A DNA stretch of 64,000 nucleotides from Sphingomonas sp. (GTDB lineage: Bacteria > Pseudomonadota > Alphaproteobacteria > Sphingomonadales > Sphingomonadaceae): the NCBI RefSeq assembly GCF_029239295.1, contig NZ_JAQZBC010000004.1:124001-188000 (forward strand). Direction: 5' to 3'. Below are positions 28,160 through 36,452 of this stretch, in pieces; position 1 is the stretch's first letter; every line of letters starts with the position of its first letter. A program made the translations under genes and the position numbers. The notes under the pieces were generated by a model, which saw only the letters and a program-made list of their open reading frames with translations, made no database searches and had not been told where the DNA came from.

Positions 28160-29754
28160 TGCGTGGAATGTTGCGCGCCGGCGTGGCGCTCGGATCGCTG
28201 TTGGTGCTTGGCGCGGCCGCCGCGCCGAAGGTGGATGTCGTGATCCGCGGTGGCACGATCTACACCGGTGCGGAGACCCCACCGATCACCGGCGACGTCG
28301 AGATCGCCGGCGACCGCATCGTCTATGTCGGGCCAAGCCGCGGCACGCGGGCCGGGCAGATCGTGGAGGCCAAGGGGCAGATCGTGGCGCCGGGCTTCAT
28401 CGACGCGCATACCCATCCCGACAGCTACATCCGATCGGACGATCCGAAGGTGCGGCTCAACCTGCCGTGGCTGGCGCAGGGCGTCTCGACGATCGTGATC
28501 GGCGTCGACGGCTATGGCACGCCCGATGTGGGTGATGACGCGCGCAAGCTGGAGGCGAGCGGCGTCGGGACCAATGTGGTGCCGTTCGTTGGCTTTGGCG
28601 GGATCCGGCAGCGCGTGCTGGGCAAGGCCGACCGTGCGCCGACGCCGGCCGAACTGGCAGAGGAAAAGCGGCTGGCCGCCAAGGCGATGTGCGAGGGCGC
28701 TTATGGCCTGTCGGCCGGCCTGTTCTATCCGCCGCAGAGCTTTGCCAAGACCGATGAAGTGGCAGCGGTGGCCGCCGAGGTGGGCAAGCGCGGGGGCATG
28801 TATGACAGCCATCAGCGCGATGAATCCAACTATAACATCGGTTTGATCGCCTCCACCAAGGAAGCGATCGAGATCGGCCGCCGCGCCGGCACGCCGGTGC
28901 ATTTCGCGCATCTGAAGGCGCTGGGCGTCGACCTGCATGGCAAGGCGCCCGAACTGATCCGCACGATCGAGGAAGCGCGCGCGGCAGGGCAGGATGTGAC
29001 CGCCGATCAATATCCCTGGCTCGCCAGCGGTTCGAGCGTTGACGCCTCCCTGGTGCCCGCGTGGGCGGTCGATGGCGGCTATCAGGCGATGATCAAGCGG
29101 TTCGACACGCCCGCGACGATGGCGAAGATCAAGGCGGAAATGCGCGAGAACATGCGCCGTCGGGGCGGAGCGGAATCGCTGCTGCTGATCTCCCAGGGGC
29201 AGCCGTGGACCGGCAAGACGCTGGCGCAGATGGCGGCGACATGGAAGATCGATCCGATCGACGCCGCGGTCCGCATCCTGCGCGTGGCCAATGCCAAGGG
29301 GACCGATCCGGCAGGCGCCGGCGTTGCCAGCTTCAACATGGCCGAGCGCGACGTCGACCTGATCATGAAGCAGCCCTGGGTGGTGACATCGTCGGACGGG
29401 TCGAACGGTCATCCGCGGCAATATGCGACCTTCCCGAAGCTGTATCAGGATTATGTCGTGAAGCGGCCGGTGATCACGATCGGCCAGTTCATCCGGCGAT
29501 CGACCGGCGCGACCGCCGACATGTATCGCATCAAGGATCGCGGGTATCTGAAACCCGGCGCGTTCGCCGACGTCGTGGTGTTCGATCCCGTCGGTTATAC
29601 GCCGCGCGCCGATTACATCCGGCCGCGCGAGCCGAGTGCCGGCGTCAGCGCGCTGTTCGTGAACGGCAAGCTGGCGCTGAAGAACGGCGCGACCACCGGT
29701 GCGGCTGCGGGTCGGGCGCTGCTACGTCCGCGGCCGGCACATTGCGGGCAATAG
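28159..29754 (+). CDS. N-acyl-D-amino-acid deacylase (D-aminoacylase) family amidohydrolase
   Basis: This 531-residue protein begins MRGMLRAGVALGSLLVLGAAAAPK, a secretion signal, so it acts in the periplasm. The amidohydrolase domain shows IVAPGFIDAHTHPD (metal His-x-His), the Cys of KAMCEGAYGLSAGLFY, HQRDESNYN, HFAHLKALG and TSSDGSNGHPRQY, with the C-terminal strand YLKPGAFADVVVFDP. These match D-aminoacylases, which free D-amino acids from N-acyl forms. The start codon shares one base with the acylase stop, so both are made from one mRNA. Its product would suit the D-Glu pathway encoded next. Confidence 0.92.
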   Translation: MRGMLRAGVALGSLLVLGAAAAPKVDVVIRGGTIYTGAETPPITGDVEIAGDRIVYVGPSRGTRAGQIVEAKGQIVAPGFIDAHTHPDSYIRSDDPKVRLNLPWLAQGVSTIVIGVDGYGTPDVGDDARKLEASGVGTNVVPFVGFGGIRQRVLGKADRAPTPAELAEEKRLAAKAMCEGAYGLSAGLFYPPQSFAKTDEVAAVAAEVGKRGGMYDSHQRDESNYNIGLIASTKEAIEIGRRAGTPVHFAHLKALGVDLHGKAPELIRTIEEARAAGQDVTADQYPWLASGSSVDASLVPAWAVDGGYQAMIKRFDTPATMAKIKAEMRENMRRRGGAESLLLISQGQPWTGKTLAQMAATWKIDPIDAAVRILRVANAKGTDPAGAGVASFNMAERDVDLIMKQPWVVTSSDGSNGHPRQYATFPKLYQDYVVKRPVITIGQFIRRSTGATADMYRIKDRGYLKPGAFADVVVFDPVGYTPRADYIRPREPSAGVSALFVNGKLALKNGATTGAAAGRALLRPRPAHCGQ

Positions 29755-29824
29755 CCTTGCGTTATAGGCAAAGCCGCGAGCACGATTGGCGGGCTCCTAC
29801 AGGCGGCATCTATCGTCCAGCGCT

Positions 29825-30844
29825 ATGACCATTCCGGCACCATATCTGCTGTACCTCGGCCATTCGGACGACGAGTTCGGCCTCAAGACCTCGCGCGGCC
29901 TGGCCACGTTCCGACGCGAGGATTGCGTCGGTGAGTGGCGGCACGACGATTGCCCCTTCAGCTTCGACCTGCCGCGGATGGACGCGGCGGCCGGCGCGGC
30001 GGCGGGCGCGCGCACGCTGGTGCTGGGCATCGCCAATGCGGGCGGACGCTTCCCCGAATGGATGATGGCCGACGCACTGGCGGCGATCGCCGCGGGGATG
30101 AACCTGGCCTGCGGGCTGCACCAGCGGCTGAAGGATGAACCCCGGCTGGTGGAAGCGGCCAAGGCTGCCGGCGTGCAATTGTTCGACATTCGCGATCCGC
30201 GCCCGGACCTGCCGGTCGGCAACGGCAAGAAGCGCGCGGGCAAGCGGCTGCTGACGGTCGGCACCGATTGTTCGGTGGGCAAGATGTACACGACGCTGTG
30301 CCTGCGCGATGCGCTGCGCAGCCGGGGCGTCACGGCAGATTTCCGCGCGACGGGCCAGACCGGCATCCTGATTGCCGGCGACGGCGTGCCGCTGGACGCG
30401 GTGGTGGCGGATTTCATCGCCGGCGCGATCGAGGACCTGTCGCCCGCGCGTGAGGACGATGGCTGGGATCTGATCGAAGGGCAGGGATCGCTGTTCCACC
30501 CCGCCTTTGCCGGCGTGTCGACCGGGCTGCTGCATGGCGCCCAGCCGCATGCCCTGGTCATGTGCCATGACCCGACGCGTCCGCACATGCGCGGCCTGCC
30601 GCATTACCCGCTGGTCGATCTGGCCGAGTGCATCGACGCGAACCTGCGCGTTGCGCGGCTGACCAGCCCCAGCGTGCAATTCGTCGGCATCGCGCTGAAT
30701 ACCGCGAAGCTGGGCGAGGCCGAGGCCCGCGACCTGCTGGCCGCGACGAGCGACGCGCATGGCCTGCCGTGCACCGACCCGTTCCGCTTCGGCGCCGACC
30801 CCATCATCGACCATCTGCTGGCGACCCATGCGCCGAACGCTTGA
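29825..30844 (+). CDS. dgcN: DUF1611 protein, probable D-glutamate N-acetyltransferase DgcN
   Basis: This 339-residue protein has a first Rossmann-like domain (LVLGIANAGGRFPEW) and a P-loop domain with TVGTDCSVGKMYTTLCL, the DUF1611 signature. LIEGQGSLFHPAF and MCHDPTRPHMRG also match the family. DgcN of marine bacteria acetylates D-Glu, and its partner DgcA racemises the product. The gene for a DgcA-type epimerase overlaps its end by 17 nt, which supports the call. No signal peptide is seen, so it is cytoplasmic. Confidence 0.82.
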   Translation: MTIPAPYLLYLGHSDDEFGLKTSRGLATFRREDCVGEWRHDDCPFSFDLPRMDAAAGAAAGARTLVLGIANAGGRFPEWMMADALAAIAAGMNLACGLHQRLKDEPRLVEAAKAAGVQLFDIRDPRPDLPVGNGKKRAGKRLLTVGTDCSVGKMYTTLCLRDALRSRGVTADFRATGQTGILIAGDGVPLDAVVADFIAGAIEDLSPAREDDGWDLIEGQGSLFHPAFAGVSTGLLHGAQPHALVMCHDPTRPHMRGLPHYPLVDLAECIDANLRVARLTSPSVQFVGIALNTAKLGEAEARDLLAATSDAHGLPCTDPFRFGADPIIDHLLATHAPNA

Positions 30845-31820
30845 CGCCCGCCACGACGGCTTCCCGCTGAGCACCCCGTTCCGCATCTCGCGCGGGGTAA
30901 AGACAGTCGCCGATGTGGTGACCGTCACGATCGCGCAGGGCGAGCATGTCGGGCGGGGCGAGGGCGTTCCCTATCCGCGTTATGGAGAGACGGTGGACGG
31001 CTCGCTGGTCGCGATCGCCGGGATGCGCGCGCTGGTCGAGGCAGGCGCCTCACGCGAGGAGCTCGCCGCCGCGATGCCGGCTGGCGCGGCGCGCAGCGCG
31101 ATTGATTGCGCGCTCTGGGATCTCGAGGCGAAGCTGGCAGGCACAAGCGTTGCCGCGCTGGCCGGGTGCGGGGCACCGGAGCCGCTTGCCTCCGCGATCA
31201 CGATCGGCATCGATACGCCCGAGGCGATGGCCGCCGTCGCGCGCCGCCACACCGCCGTTCCGTTGTTGAAGCTGAAGGTCAACCGCGAAGAGGCGGAAGC
31301 CCAACTGGCGGCGGTGCGCGCCGCTGCGCCTGCGCCGCGGCTCATCGTCGATCCGAACGAAAGCTGGCGCGTGGAGGATGTGGCACGCTGGCAGGACATG
31401 CTGCTGTCGTACCGGGTCGACCTGCTGGAACAGCCGGTACCGGCCGATGACGATGCCGGGCTGGACGGGCTGGGCAGCCAGATCCCGATCTGCGCCGACG
31501 AGGCGCTGCACACGCGCGCCGACCTGCCGCGGCTGCGTGGCCGGTATGATTACGTCAACATCAAGCTCGACAAGACCGGTGGTCTGACCGAAGCCCTGGC
31601 GCTCGCTGATGCGGCGCTGGGGATGGGGTTTGGCTTGATGGTGGGGTGCATGGTTTCGTCGTCGCTGGGCATTGCGCCGGCGATGCTGGTCGCGGAGCGC
31701 GCGTCGTTCGTCGATCTGGACGGGCCATTGTGGCTGGCCAATGACCGCGAGGGCGGGGTGCGCGACGAGGCCGGCTGGATGCAGCCGCCGGCGCCCGGTT
31801 TCTGGGGAACGCCCGCGTGA
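30828..31820 (+). CDS. dgcA: Enolase-superfamily epimerase, probable N-acetyl-glutamate racemase DgcA
   Basis: This 330-residue protein has the muconate-lactonising/dipeptide-epimerase set: KLKVN (catalytic KxK), LIVDPNESW, LLEQPVP and CADEALH as metal ligands, and the second catalytic Lys in NIKLDKTGGL. These enzymes invert the alpha carbon of a dipeptide or N-acyl amino acid. Beside dgcN the best reading is conversion of N-acetyl-D-Glu to N-acetyl-L-Glu. The alternative is L-Ala-D/L-Glu epimerase (YcjG type) acting on wall dipeptides, which also fits this region. Confidence 0.85.
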   Translation: MRRTLDARHDGFPLSTPFRISRGVKTVADVVTVTIAQGEHVGRGEGVPYPRYGETVDGSLVAIAGMRALVEAGASREELAAAMPAGAARSAIDCALWDLEAKLAGTSVAALAGCGAPEPLASAITIGIDTPEAMAAVARRHTAVPLLKLKVNREEAEAQLAAVRAAAPAPRLIVDPNESWRVEDVARWQDMLLSYRVDLLEQPVPADDDAGLDGLGSQIPICADEALHTRADLPRLRGRYDYVNIKLDKTGGLTEALALADAALGMGFGLMVGCMVSSSLGIAPAMLVAERASFVDLDGPLWLANDREGGVRDEAGWMQPPAPGFWGTPA

Positions 31821-33067
31821 CCATCCTGCGTGGATGGTTCGCGATAACTTTATGGAAGCGGGTGGTCGCCGGGCTGGTGCTCGGGGTGCTGCTCGGCTCG
31901 CTCTGGCCCGATGCGGCGCCGGCGGTGAAGATCGTCGGCGACCTGTTCGTGCGGCTGATCAAGATGCTGGTCGTGCCGGTCGTGCTGATCACGATCGCCG
32001 CCGGGATCGCCGGCTTGGGCGATCCGCGCCGGCTGGGGCCGATCGGCGGGCGCACGATCGGGCTGTTCGCGGCGACGACGCTGATCGCGGTATCGCTGGG
32101 CATGGCGGTGGGCCTGCTGGTGCGGCCGGGCGAGGGGATCGTGCTGGCAGGGGTCGCGCCGCACGTGCTGGGGACAGCGGTTTCCCCGAGCGACCAGTTG
32201 CTGTCGATCGTACCGGCCAACATCATCGAGGCGCTGGCCAGGGGCGACATGCTGGCGATCATCTTCACGGCGATCCTGCTCGGCATCGGCAGCGTGCTGG
32301 CCGGCAATGCGGGCAAGCCGGTCGTGGCGCTGCTGCAGGGCCTTGCCGCCGTGCTGATGCACATCGTGCGGATCGTGATGGAAGTGACGCCCTTTGGTGT
32401 CTTTGCCCTGATCGCCAACGCCGTCGCGGCGAACGGCGCGGCGGTATTCGTCAATGTCGGATGGCTGGCGCTGTGCGTGATCGTCGCCTCTTTGGCGCAG
32501 ATGCTGGTGGTGCACGCCGGCCTGATCGCGCTGGTCGCGCGGCTGCCGGTGATCCGCTTTTTCCGGGGCATCGTGGATGCACTGGCGATCGCCTTCTCCA
32601 CCGCATCCTCCTCTGCGACATTGCCGGTCGCGCTGCGCGTGGCGCATGACAATCTGGGCGTGGCAAAGCCCGTTGCGTCCACCGTGCTGCCGCTGGGCGC
32701 GGCGATCGGCAAGGACGGGACGGCGATGTACGTCGGCCTGCTGGGACAGTTCGCGCTTCAGGCGCTGGGCATCATCCCCGATGCGCAGATGCTGGTGGTG
32801 ATGCTGGCGACCGGCGCGCTGGCGGCATTCGGCACCGCGCCGGTGCCGTCGGCATCGCTTTTCATGCTGGCCGCGATGCTATCCGCCGTGGGCGTGTCGC
32901 CGGAGCAGACCGCGCTGGTAGTGGGGCTGGTGCTGCCGTTCGACCGCTTGCTCGACATGACGCGCACCGTGCCGTCCGCTTCTGCCAATCTCACCGTGGC
33001 GACGCTGGTCGCCAAGGCCGAGGGCGCGCTGGACGAGGCGCGGTATCGCGGGCGGGTGGTAGAGTGA
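31817..33067 (+). CDS. Dicarboxylate/amino acid:cation symporter (DAACS family)
   Basis: This 416-residue membrane protein starts at a GTG overlapping dgcA by 4 nt. It has about eight hydrophobic segments plus the two re-entrant loops of GltP-type carriers. The serine-rich motif is FSTASSSATLPVAL, and the C-terminal motif DRLLDMTRTVPSASANLTVATLV replaces the usual DRxRTxxNVxGD. The substrate-site motif NMDGT of glutamate carriers reads GKDGT here. Its position after dgcNA suggests import of D-Glu, N-acyl-Glu or a wall dipeptide rather than ordinary L-Glu. Confidence 0.9.
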   Translation: MTILRGWFAITLWKRVVAGLVLGVLLGSLWPDAAPAVKIVGDLFVRLIKMLVVPVVLITIAAGIAGLGDPRRLGPIGGRTIGLFAATTLIAVSLGMAVGLLVRPGEGIVLAGVAPHVLGTAVSPSDQLLSIVPANIIEALARGDMLAIIFTAILLGIGSVLAGNAGKPVVALLQGLAAVLMHIVRIVMEVTPFGVFALIANAVAANGAAVFVNVGWLALCVIVASLAQMLVVHAGLIALVARLPVIRFFRGIVDALAIAFSTASSSATLPVALRVAHDNLGVAKPVASTVLPLGAAIGKDGTAMYVGLLGQFALQALGIIPDAQMLVVMLATGALAAFGTAPVPSASLFMLAAMLSAVGVSPEQTALVVGLVLPFDRLLDMTRTVPSASANLTVATLVAKAEGALDEARYRGRVVE

Positions 33068-33092
33068 TGGCATCGGCGGTAGGACCTTGCCG

Positions 33093-33977
33093 GTGAACCT
33101 GCGCCATATCGAAATATTCCACGCCGTGTACGTCAACGGCTCCGTTTCCGCCGCCGCCCGTGCACTCAACGTCTCCCAGCCGTCCGTCTCCAAGACGCTG
33201 CGGCATGCCGAGACGCTGCTTGGCTTCGACCTGTTCCAGCGTACCGGTGGCCGGCTGGTCCCGACGGAGGACGCGCGCAACCTGTTTGCCGATGTCGCCG
33301 AGATCCAGGAACGGGTCCGCGCGCTGCGCGAGGCGGGGCGCAACATGCGCAGCGGCGGCGGCGGACGGTTGCGCATATCGGCGTTGCCGAGCCTGGCGCT
33401 CGGCGTGTTGCCGATGGCGGTATCGCGTTTTCTGCAGAAGCATCCGAAGGTGCATTTCGACCTGCAGACGGTTCATCACGACGACCTGCTGCGCAAGCTG
33501 TACGAGCGCGAAGCGGATATTGCGATCGCCAGCGAGCCGCCGCGCGGCGCGGCGCTGAACACGACGTGGCTGGGCGAGGGCGAACTGGTCGTCCTGTATC
33601 GTGAAGCCGACATGCCGGACGCGCCAGCGCGGGTCGAGCTGTCCGATCTGGTGGACCGGCCGTTCATCTCGCTCGCGGGAAGTGGGCCGATCGGCACGCT
33701 GCTGACCGATGAGCTCGATCGCCTTGGGCTGGAGCTGAACGAGGTTGTCGCGGCCCGGACATTCTACATCGCCGCAGGGCTGGTACGCGCCGGCGTCGGC
33801 GTGACCGTGGTCGACAGCTTTACCGCCGAAGCATGGCTGTGCCCGGGGCTGGCGATGCGGCCGCTGCGTCCGTCGCTGACATTCGACCTCCACGCGATCC
33901 ATCTGCTCGACCGGCCACCATCGGCGCTGGCGAGCGAGTTCCTGGCGGTGCTGAAAGAGGAGATTGACGCCGAATGA
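33093..33977 (+). CDS. LysR-family transcriptional regulator
   Basis: I choose the GTG at 33093, giving 294 residues starting MNLRHIEIFHAVYVNGSVS. The winged helix (AARALNVSQPSVSKTLRHAE) and the effector domain (LRISALPSLALGVLPMAVSRF) are complete. It lies between the symporter and PBP4 genes in the same direction and overlaps dacB by 4 nt. LysR regulators called DgcR control dgcNA in marine bacteria, so control of this catabolic operon is a reasonable inference. An alternative TTG start at 33087 adds two residues. Confidence 0.93.
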   Translation: MNLRHIEIFHAVYVNGSVSAAARALNVSQPSVSKTLRHAETLLGFDLFQRTGGRLVPTEDARNLFADVAEIQERVRALREAGRNMRSGGGGRLRISALPSLALGVLPMAVSRFLQKHPKVHFDLQTVHHDDLLRKLYEREADIAIASEPPRGAALNTTWLGEGELVVLYREADMPDAPARVELSDLVDRPFISLAGSGPIGTLLTDELDRLGLELNEVVAARTFYIAAGLVRAGVGVTVVDSFTAEAWLCPGLAMRPLRPSLTFDLHAIHLLDRPPSALASEFLAVLKEEIDAE

Positions 33978-35404
33978 TGCTGGTCCTGCTGCCCCTGCTG
34001 GCGATCGCCCAAAGTGCCGCGGCCGCTCCGCCTGCGACGGAGGCGCCGGTTGCCAGCGCCATTGCGCAAGCGGCACAAGGCACCCGATTGGGGTTGCTGG
34101 TGGTGGACGAGGACGGGCGCGAAATCGTCGCGGTGCGCCCCGATGAGCGGTTCGTGCCGGCATCCAATACCAAGCTGTACACGACCGCTGCGGCCTTCGC
34201 GCTGCTCGACACGAACGGGACAGACGAAGCGGCGGGCGCCAGTGTTCGCCTGGAGGATGGCGACGTGATCCTGGCGGGCGGGGGCGACGCGCGACTGTCC
34301 AGCGCGGCGGATTGCACACGCAACTGCCTGAAGGATCTTGCCGCCGCCGTGGCACGCCAGACCCGGCAGGTCCGCAACGTCATTGGTGACGATACTGCCT
34401 TCCCTGACGAACGCTGGCCGGCGGGGATGAGCTGGAACAACATGGTGGGGAAATATGGCACCGCCATTTCCGCGCTGACGATCGACGACAATGAAGTGGC
34501 GCTGTCAGTCGCGCCGGGCGCGGTCGGCGCGTCGGCAGTGGTGGCCGGCGACGGGTATTTCACGATCGACAATCGGGTGATCACGGTACCGGCGGGCGGA
34601 AAGCGCGCGATCAGCGCCACCCGTGAGCCCGGCACCGATCTGTTGCGGCTGACCGGGACCATCCCGGCCGGCATCGCGCCGTACGAGATGCGGGTCGGCC
34701 TAGACGATCCCGCGCATCGTGCGGCGTGGCTGCTGTCGGGCCTGCTGCGTGAGCAGGGTGTCAAGGTGACGGGGACGGTGGCCGCGCGTCACCGGCCGCT
34801 GATGCCGGGTGATGATCCCGAGGTACGCGGCACGGCGCCGGCGGCGCGTGCGCCCCAGCCACAGGTGCTGGCGCGGCTGGCACCGGGGCCGCTGAGCGAA
34901 GATCTGATCCACACCAACAAGGTGAGCCAGAATCTCCACACCGAGTTGCTGCTGCGCCGGGTTGGCGCGGTGGACGGCAGCGGATCGGTCGCGGACGGGC
35001 AGCGGGCGGTGAGGCGCGTACTCGATCAAGCGGGCCTCTCGCCGTGGCAATATGACTTTGCCGATGGCTCGGGCATGTCGAACTACAACCGCGTGACGCC
35101 GCGCGGGACGGTGGCCCTGCTTCGCTGGGGCGCCACCCAGACATGGGGACCGGCATGGCGCGAAACGTTCCCGGTGGCGGGTGTCGACGGGACCTTGTCC
35201 AACCGCTTCAAGGGCACGCGGCTAGCCGGGCGGTTGTATGCCAAGACGGGGACGCTGAACGCCTCCAACGCGCTGGCCGGTTACATGACCACCGCGAGCG
35301 GGCGCACGTTCACCTTTGCCGCTTATGCCAACGACATGCCGGGCGACGTCAGCGCGACGGCGGCGATCGACGCTGCGCTGGTGGCGGTGGCGGAGGCGAA
35401 CTGA
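33974..35404 (+). CDS. dacB: D-alanyl-D-alanine carboxypeptidase/endopeptidase (PBP4, peptidase S13)
   Basis: This 476-residue protein has a signal peptide (MLVLLPLLAIAQSAAAA) and the three penicillin-binding motifs: SNTK in FVPASNTKLYTTAA, the SxN region in DGSGMSNYNRVTPRG, and KTG in LYAKTGTLN. PBP4 trims terminal D-Ala and cuts cross-links between peptides in the periplasm. This releases fragments that the neighbouring AmpG-like and DAACS permeases could import. It overlaps the LysR gene by ATGA and converges on the serine hydrolase gene. Confidence 0.93.
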   Translation: MMLVLLPLLAIAQSAAAAPPATEAPVASAIAQAAQGTRLGLLVVDEDGREIVAVRPDERFVPASNTKLYTTAAAFALLDTNGTDEAAGASVRLEDGDVILAGGGDARLSSAADCTRNCLKDLAAAVARQTRQVRNVIGDDTAFPDERWPAGMSWNNMVGKYGTAISALTIDDNEVALSVAPGAVGASAVVAGDGYFTIDNRVITVPAGGKRAISATREPGTDLLRLTGTIPAGIAPYEMRVGLDDPAHRAAWLLSGLLREQGVKVTGTVAARHRPLMPGDDPEVRGTAPAARAPQPQVLARLAPGPLSEDLIHTNKVSQNLHTELLLRRVGAVDGSGSVADGQRAVRRVLDQAGLSPWQYDFADGSGMSNYNRVTPRGTVALLRWGATQTWGPAWRETFPVAGVDGTLSNRFKGTRLAGRLYAKTGTLNASNALAGYMTTASGRTFTFAAYANDMPGDVSATAAIDAALVAVAEAN

Positions 35405-35426
35405 TCGGGAAGAATCAGGCGGGCGG

Positions 35427-36452
35427 TTAGGCTGACTGCGCGGCGTCGAAGGCGTCGATCAGCGCCTCGCCCGTTTCCGGACGCAGCGTGAAGATGCCGC
35501 TGTCGAAGTGACGCGTCGGATGAACGCGATTGGTGAGCAGCGTCCAAGCCAGTCCGCGATCGAAGTCCACCCACAGGCCAGTGCCGGTGAAGCCGGTATG
35601 CCCGATGGTGCCCGGCGAACATGATTGCCCGCCGGACCAGCCGGGGAAGCGAATTTCCCAGCCGGCCGTGCGGTGCCCCTCCACCGGGGTCTTCGTGGCG
35701 TCGAGCATCGCCGGGCTGGCCCCGGTGCCGTCGAGCAGCCCCTGTGCGAAATCGAGCACACCATCGACCGTGCCGAAGAGGCCGGCGTGGCCGATCTTCC
35801 CGCCCATGGCCGAGCAGTTTTCGTCGTGCACCTCGCCAACGAGAACGCGTCCGCGCCACTGGCAATATTCGGTCGCGACCGCAGGGCCGGGAGGCGGCCC
35901 CCAGCAGAGGCCGTTGCCGAGCGGCAGCGCGTCGATCCCCCCGCCGGTCAGTCGCTCGAGCGCAATGCCTAGCAGGATGAAGTTGATGTCGGAATAGACC
36001 GGCGGGCCGTGACGCCACTCGCGCTGCAGAACGAAGGCGCGCAGCCGCGCGGGGTTGTCGCCATAGGTGTAGATCGGCTCGACCGCGGGCAGGAAGGTGC
36101 GGTGGACGAGGCAATCGCGAAAGGTGAGGCGCCGTTCGGGCGCGTTGGCGACGTCATATTGCCGCAGGTCGGGGATCGCATCGGTGAGCGGGCGATCAAG
36201 GTCGATCCGCCCCTCGTCGGCGAGGCGCAGGACAAAGGTGGTGGTGGCGATGACCTTTGTCAGTGAGGCGAGATCAAACCAGTGCTCGCGGGTCAGCGCG
36301 TGGTCGACCGGTATCTTTTGTGCAGCGCCAGTCAGGCGGACCGCACGATCACCGCGCGCCGTGACGATGCCGAGCGTCGCGCCGGGGATGCGGCCGGATG
36401 CTATCGCCTGAGCAGCGGGCCCAAAAGCCTGGTCAATCACGGTATCGCTCAT
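35427..36452 (-). CDS. Cytoplasmic class-C beta-lactamase-fold serine hydrolase, possible muropeptide amidase
   Basis: This 341-residue protein has the SxxK motif in FDLASLTKVIATT, YxN in YSDINFILLG, and HTGFTGTG in place of KTG. There is no signal peptide, so unlike true AmpC it should stay in the cytoplasm. It overlaps the AmpG-like permease gene by 4 nt and lies near a sugar kinase and murQ. In Bacillus the amidase AmiE of the murQ operon is a member of this same fold and splits MurNAc from L-Ala peptides. That job fits here but is inferred. Confidence 0.85.
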   Translation of the reverse strand: MSDTVIDQAFGPAAQAIASGRIPGATLGIVTARGDRAVRLTGAAQKIPVDHALTREHWFDLASLTKVIATTTFVLRLADEGRIDLDRPLTDAIPDLRQYDVANAPERRLTFRDCLVHRTFLPAVEPIYTYGDNPARLRAFVLQREWRHGPPVYSDINFILLGIALERLTGGGIDALPLGNGLCWGPPPGPAVATEYCQWRGRVLVGEVHDENCSAMGGKIGHAGLFGTVDGVLDFAQGLLDGTGASPAMLDATKTPVEGHRTAGWEIRFPGWSGGQSCSPGTIGHTGFTGTGLWVDFDRGLAWTLLTNRVHPTRHFDSGIFTLRPETGEALIDAFDAAQSA

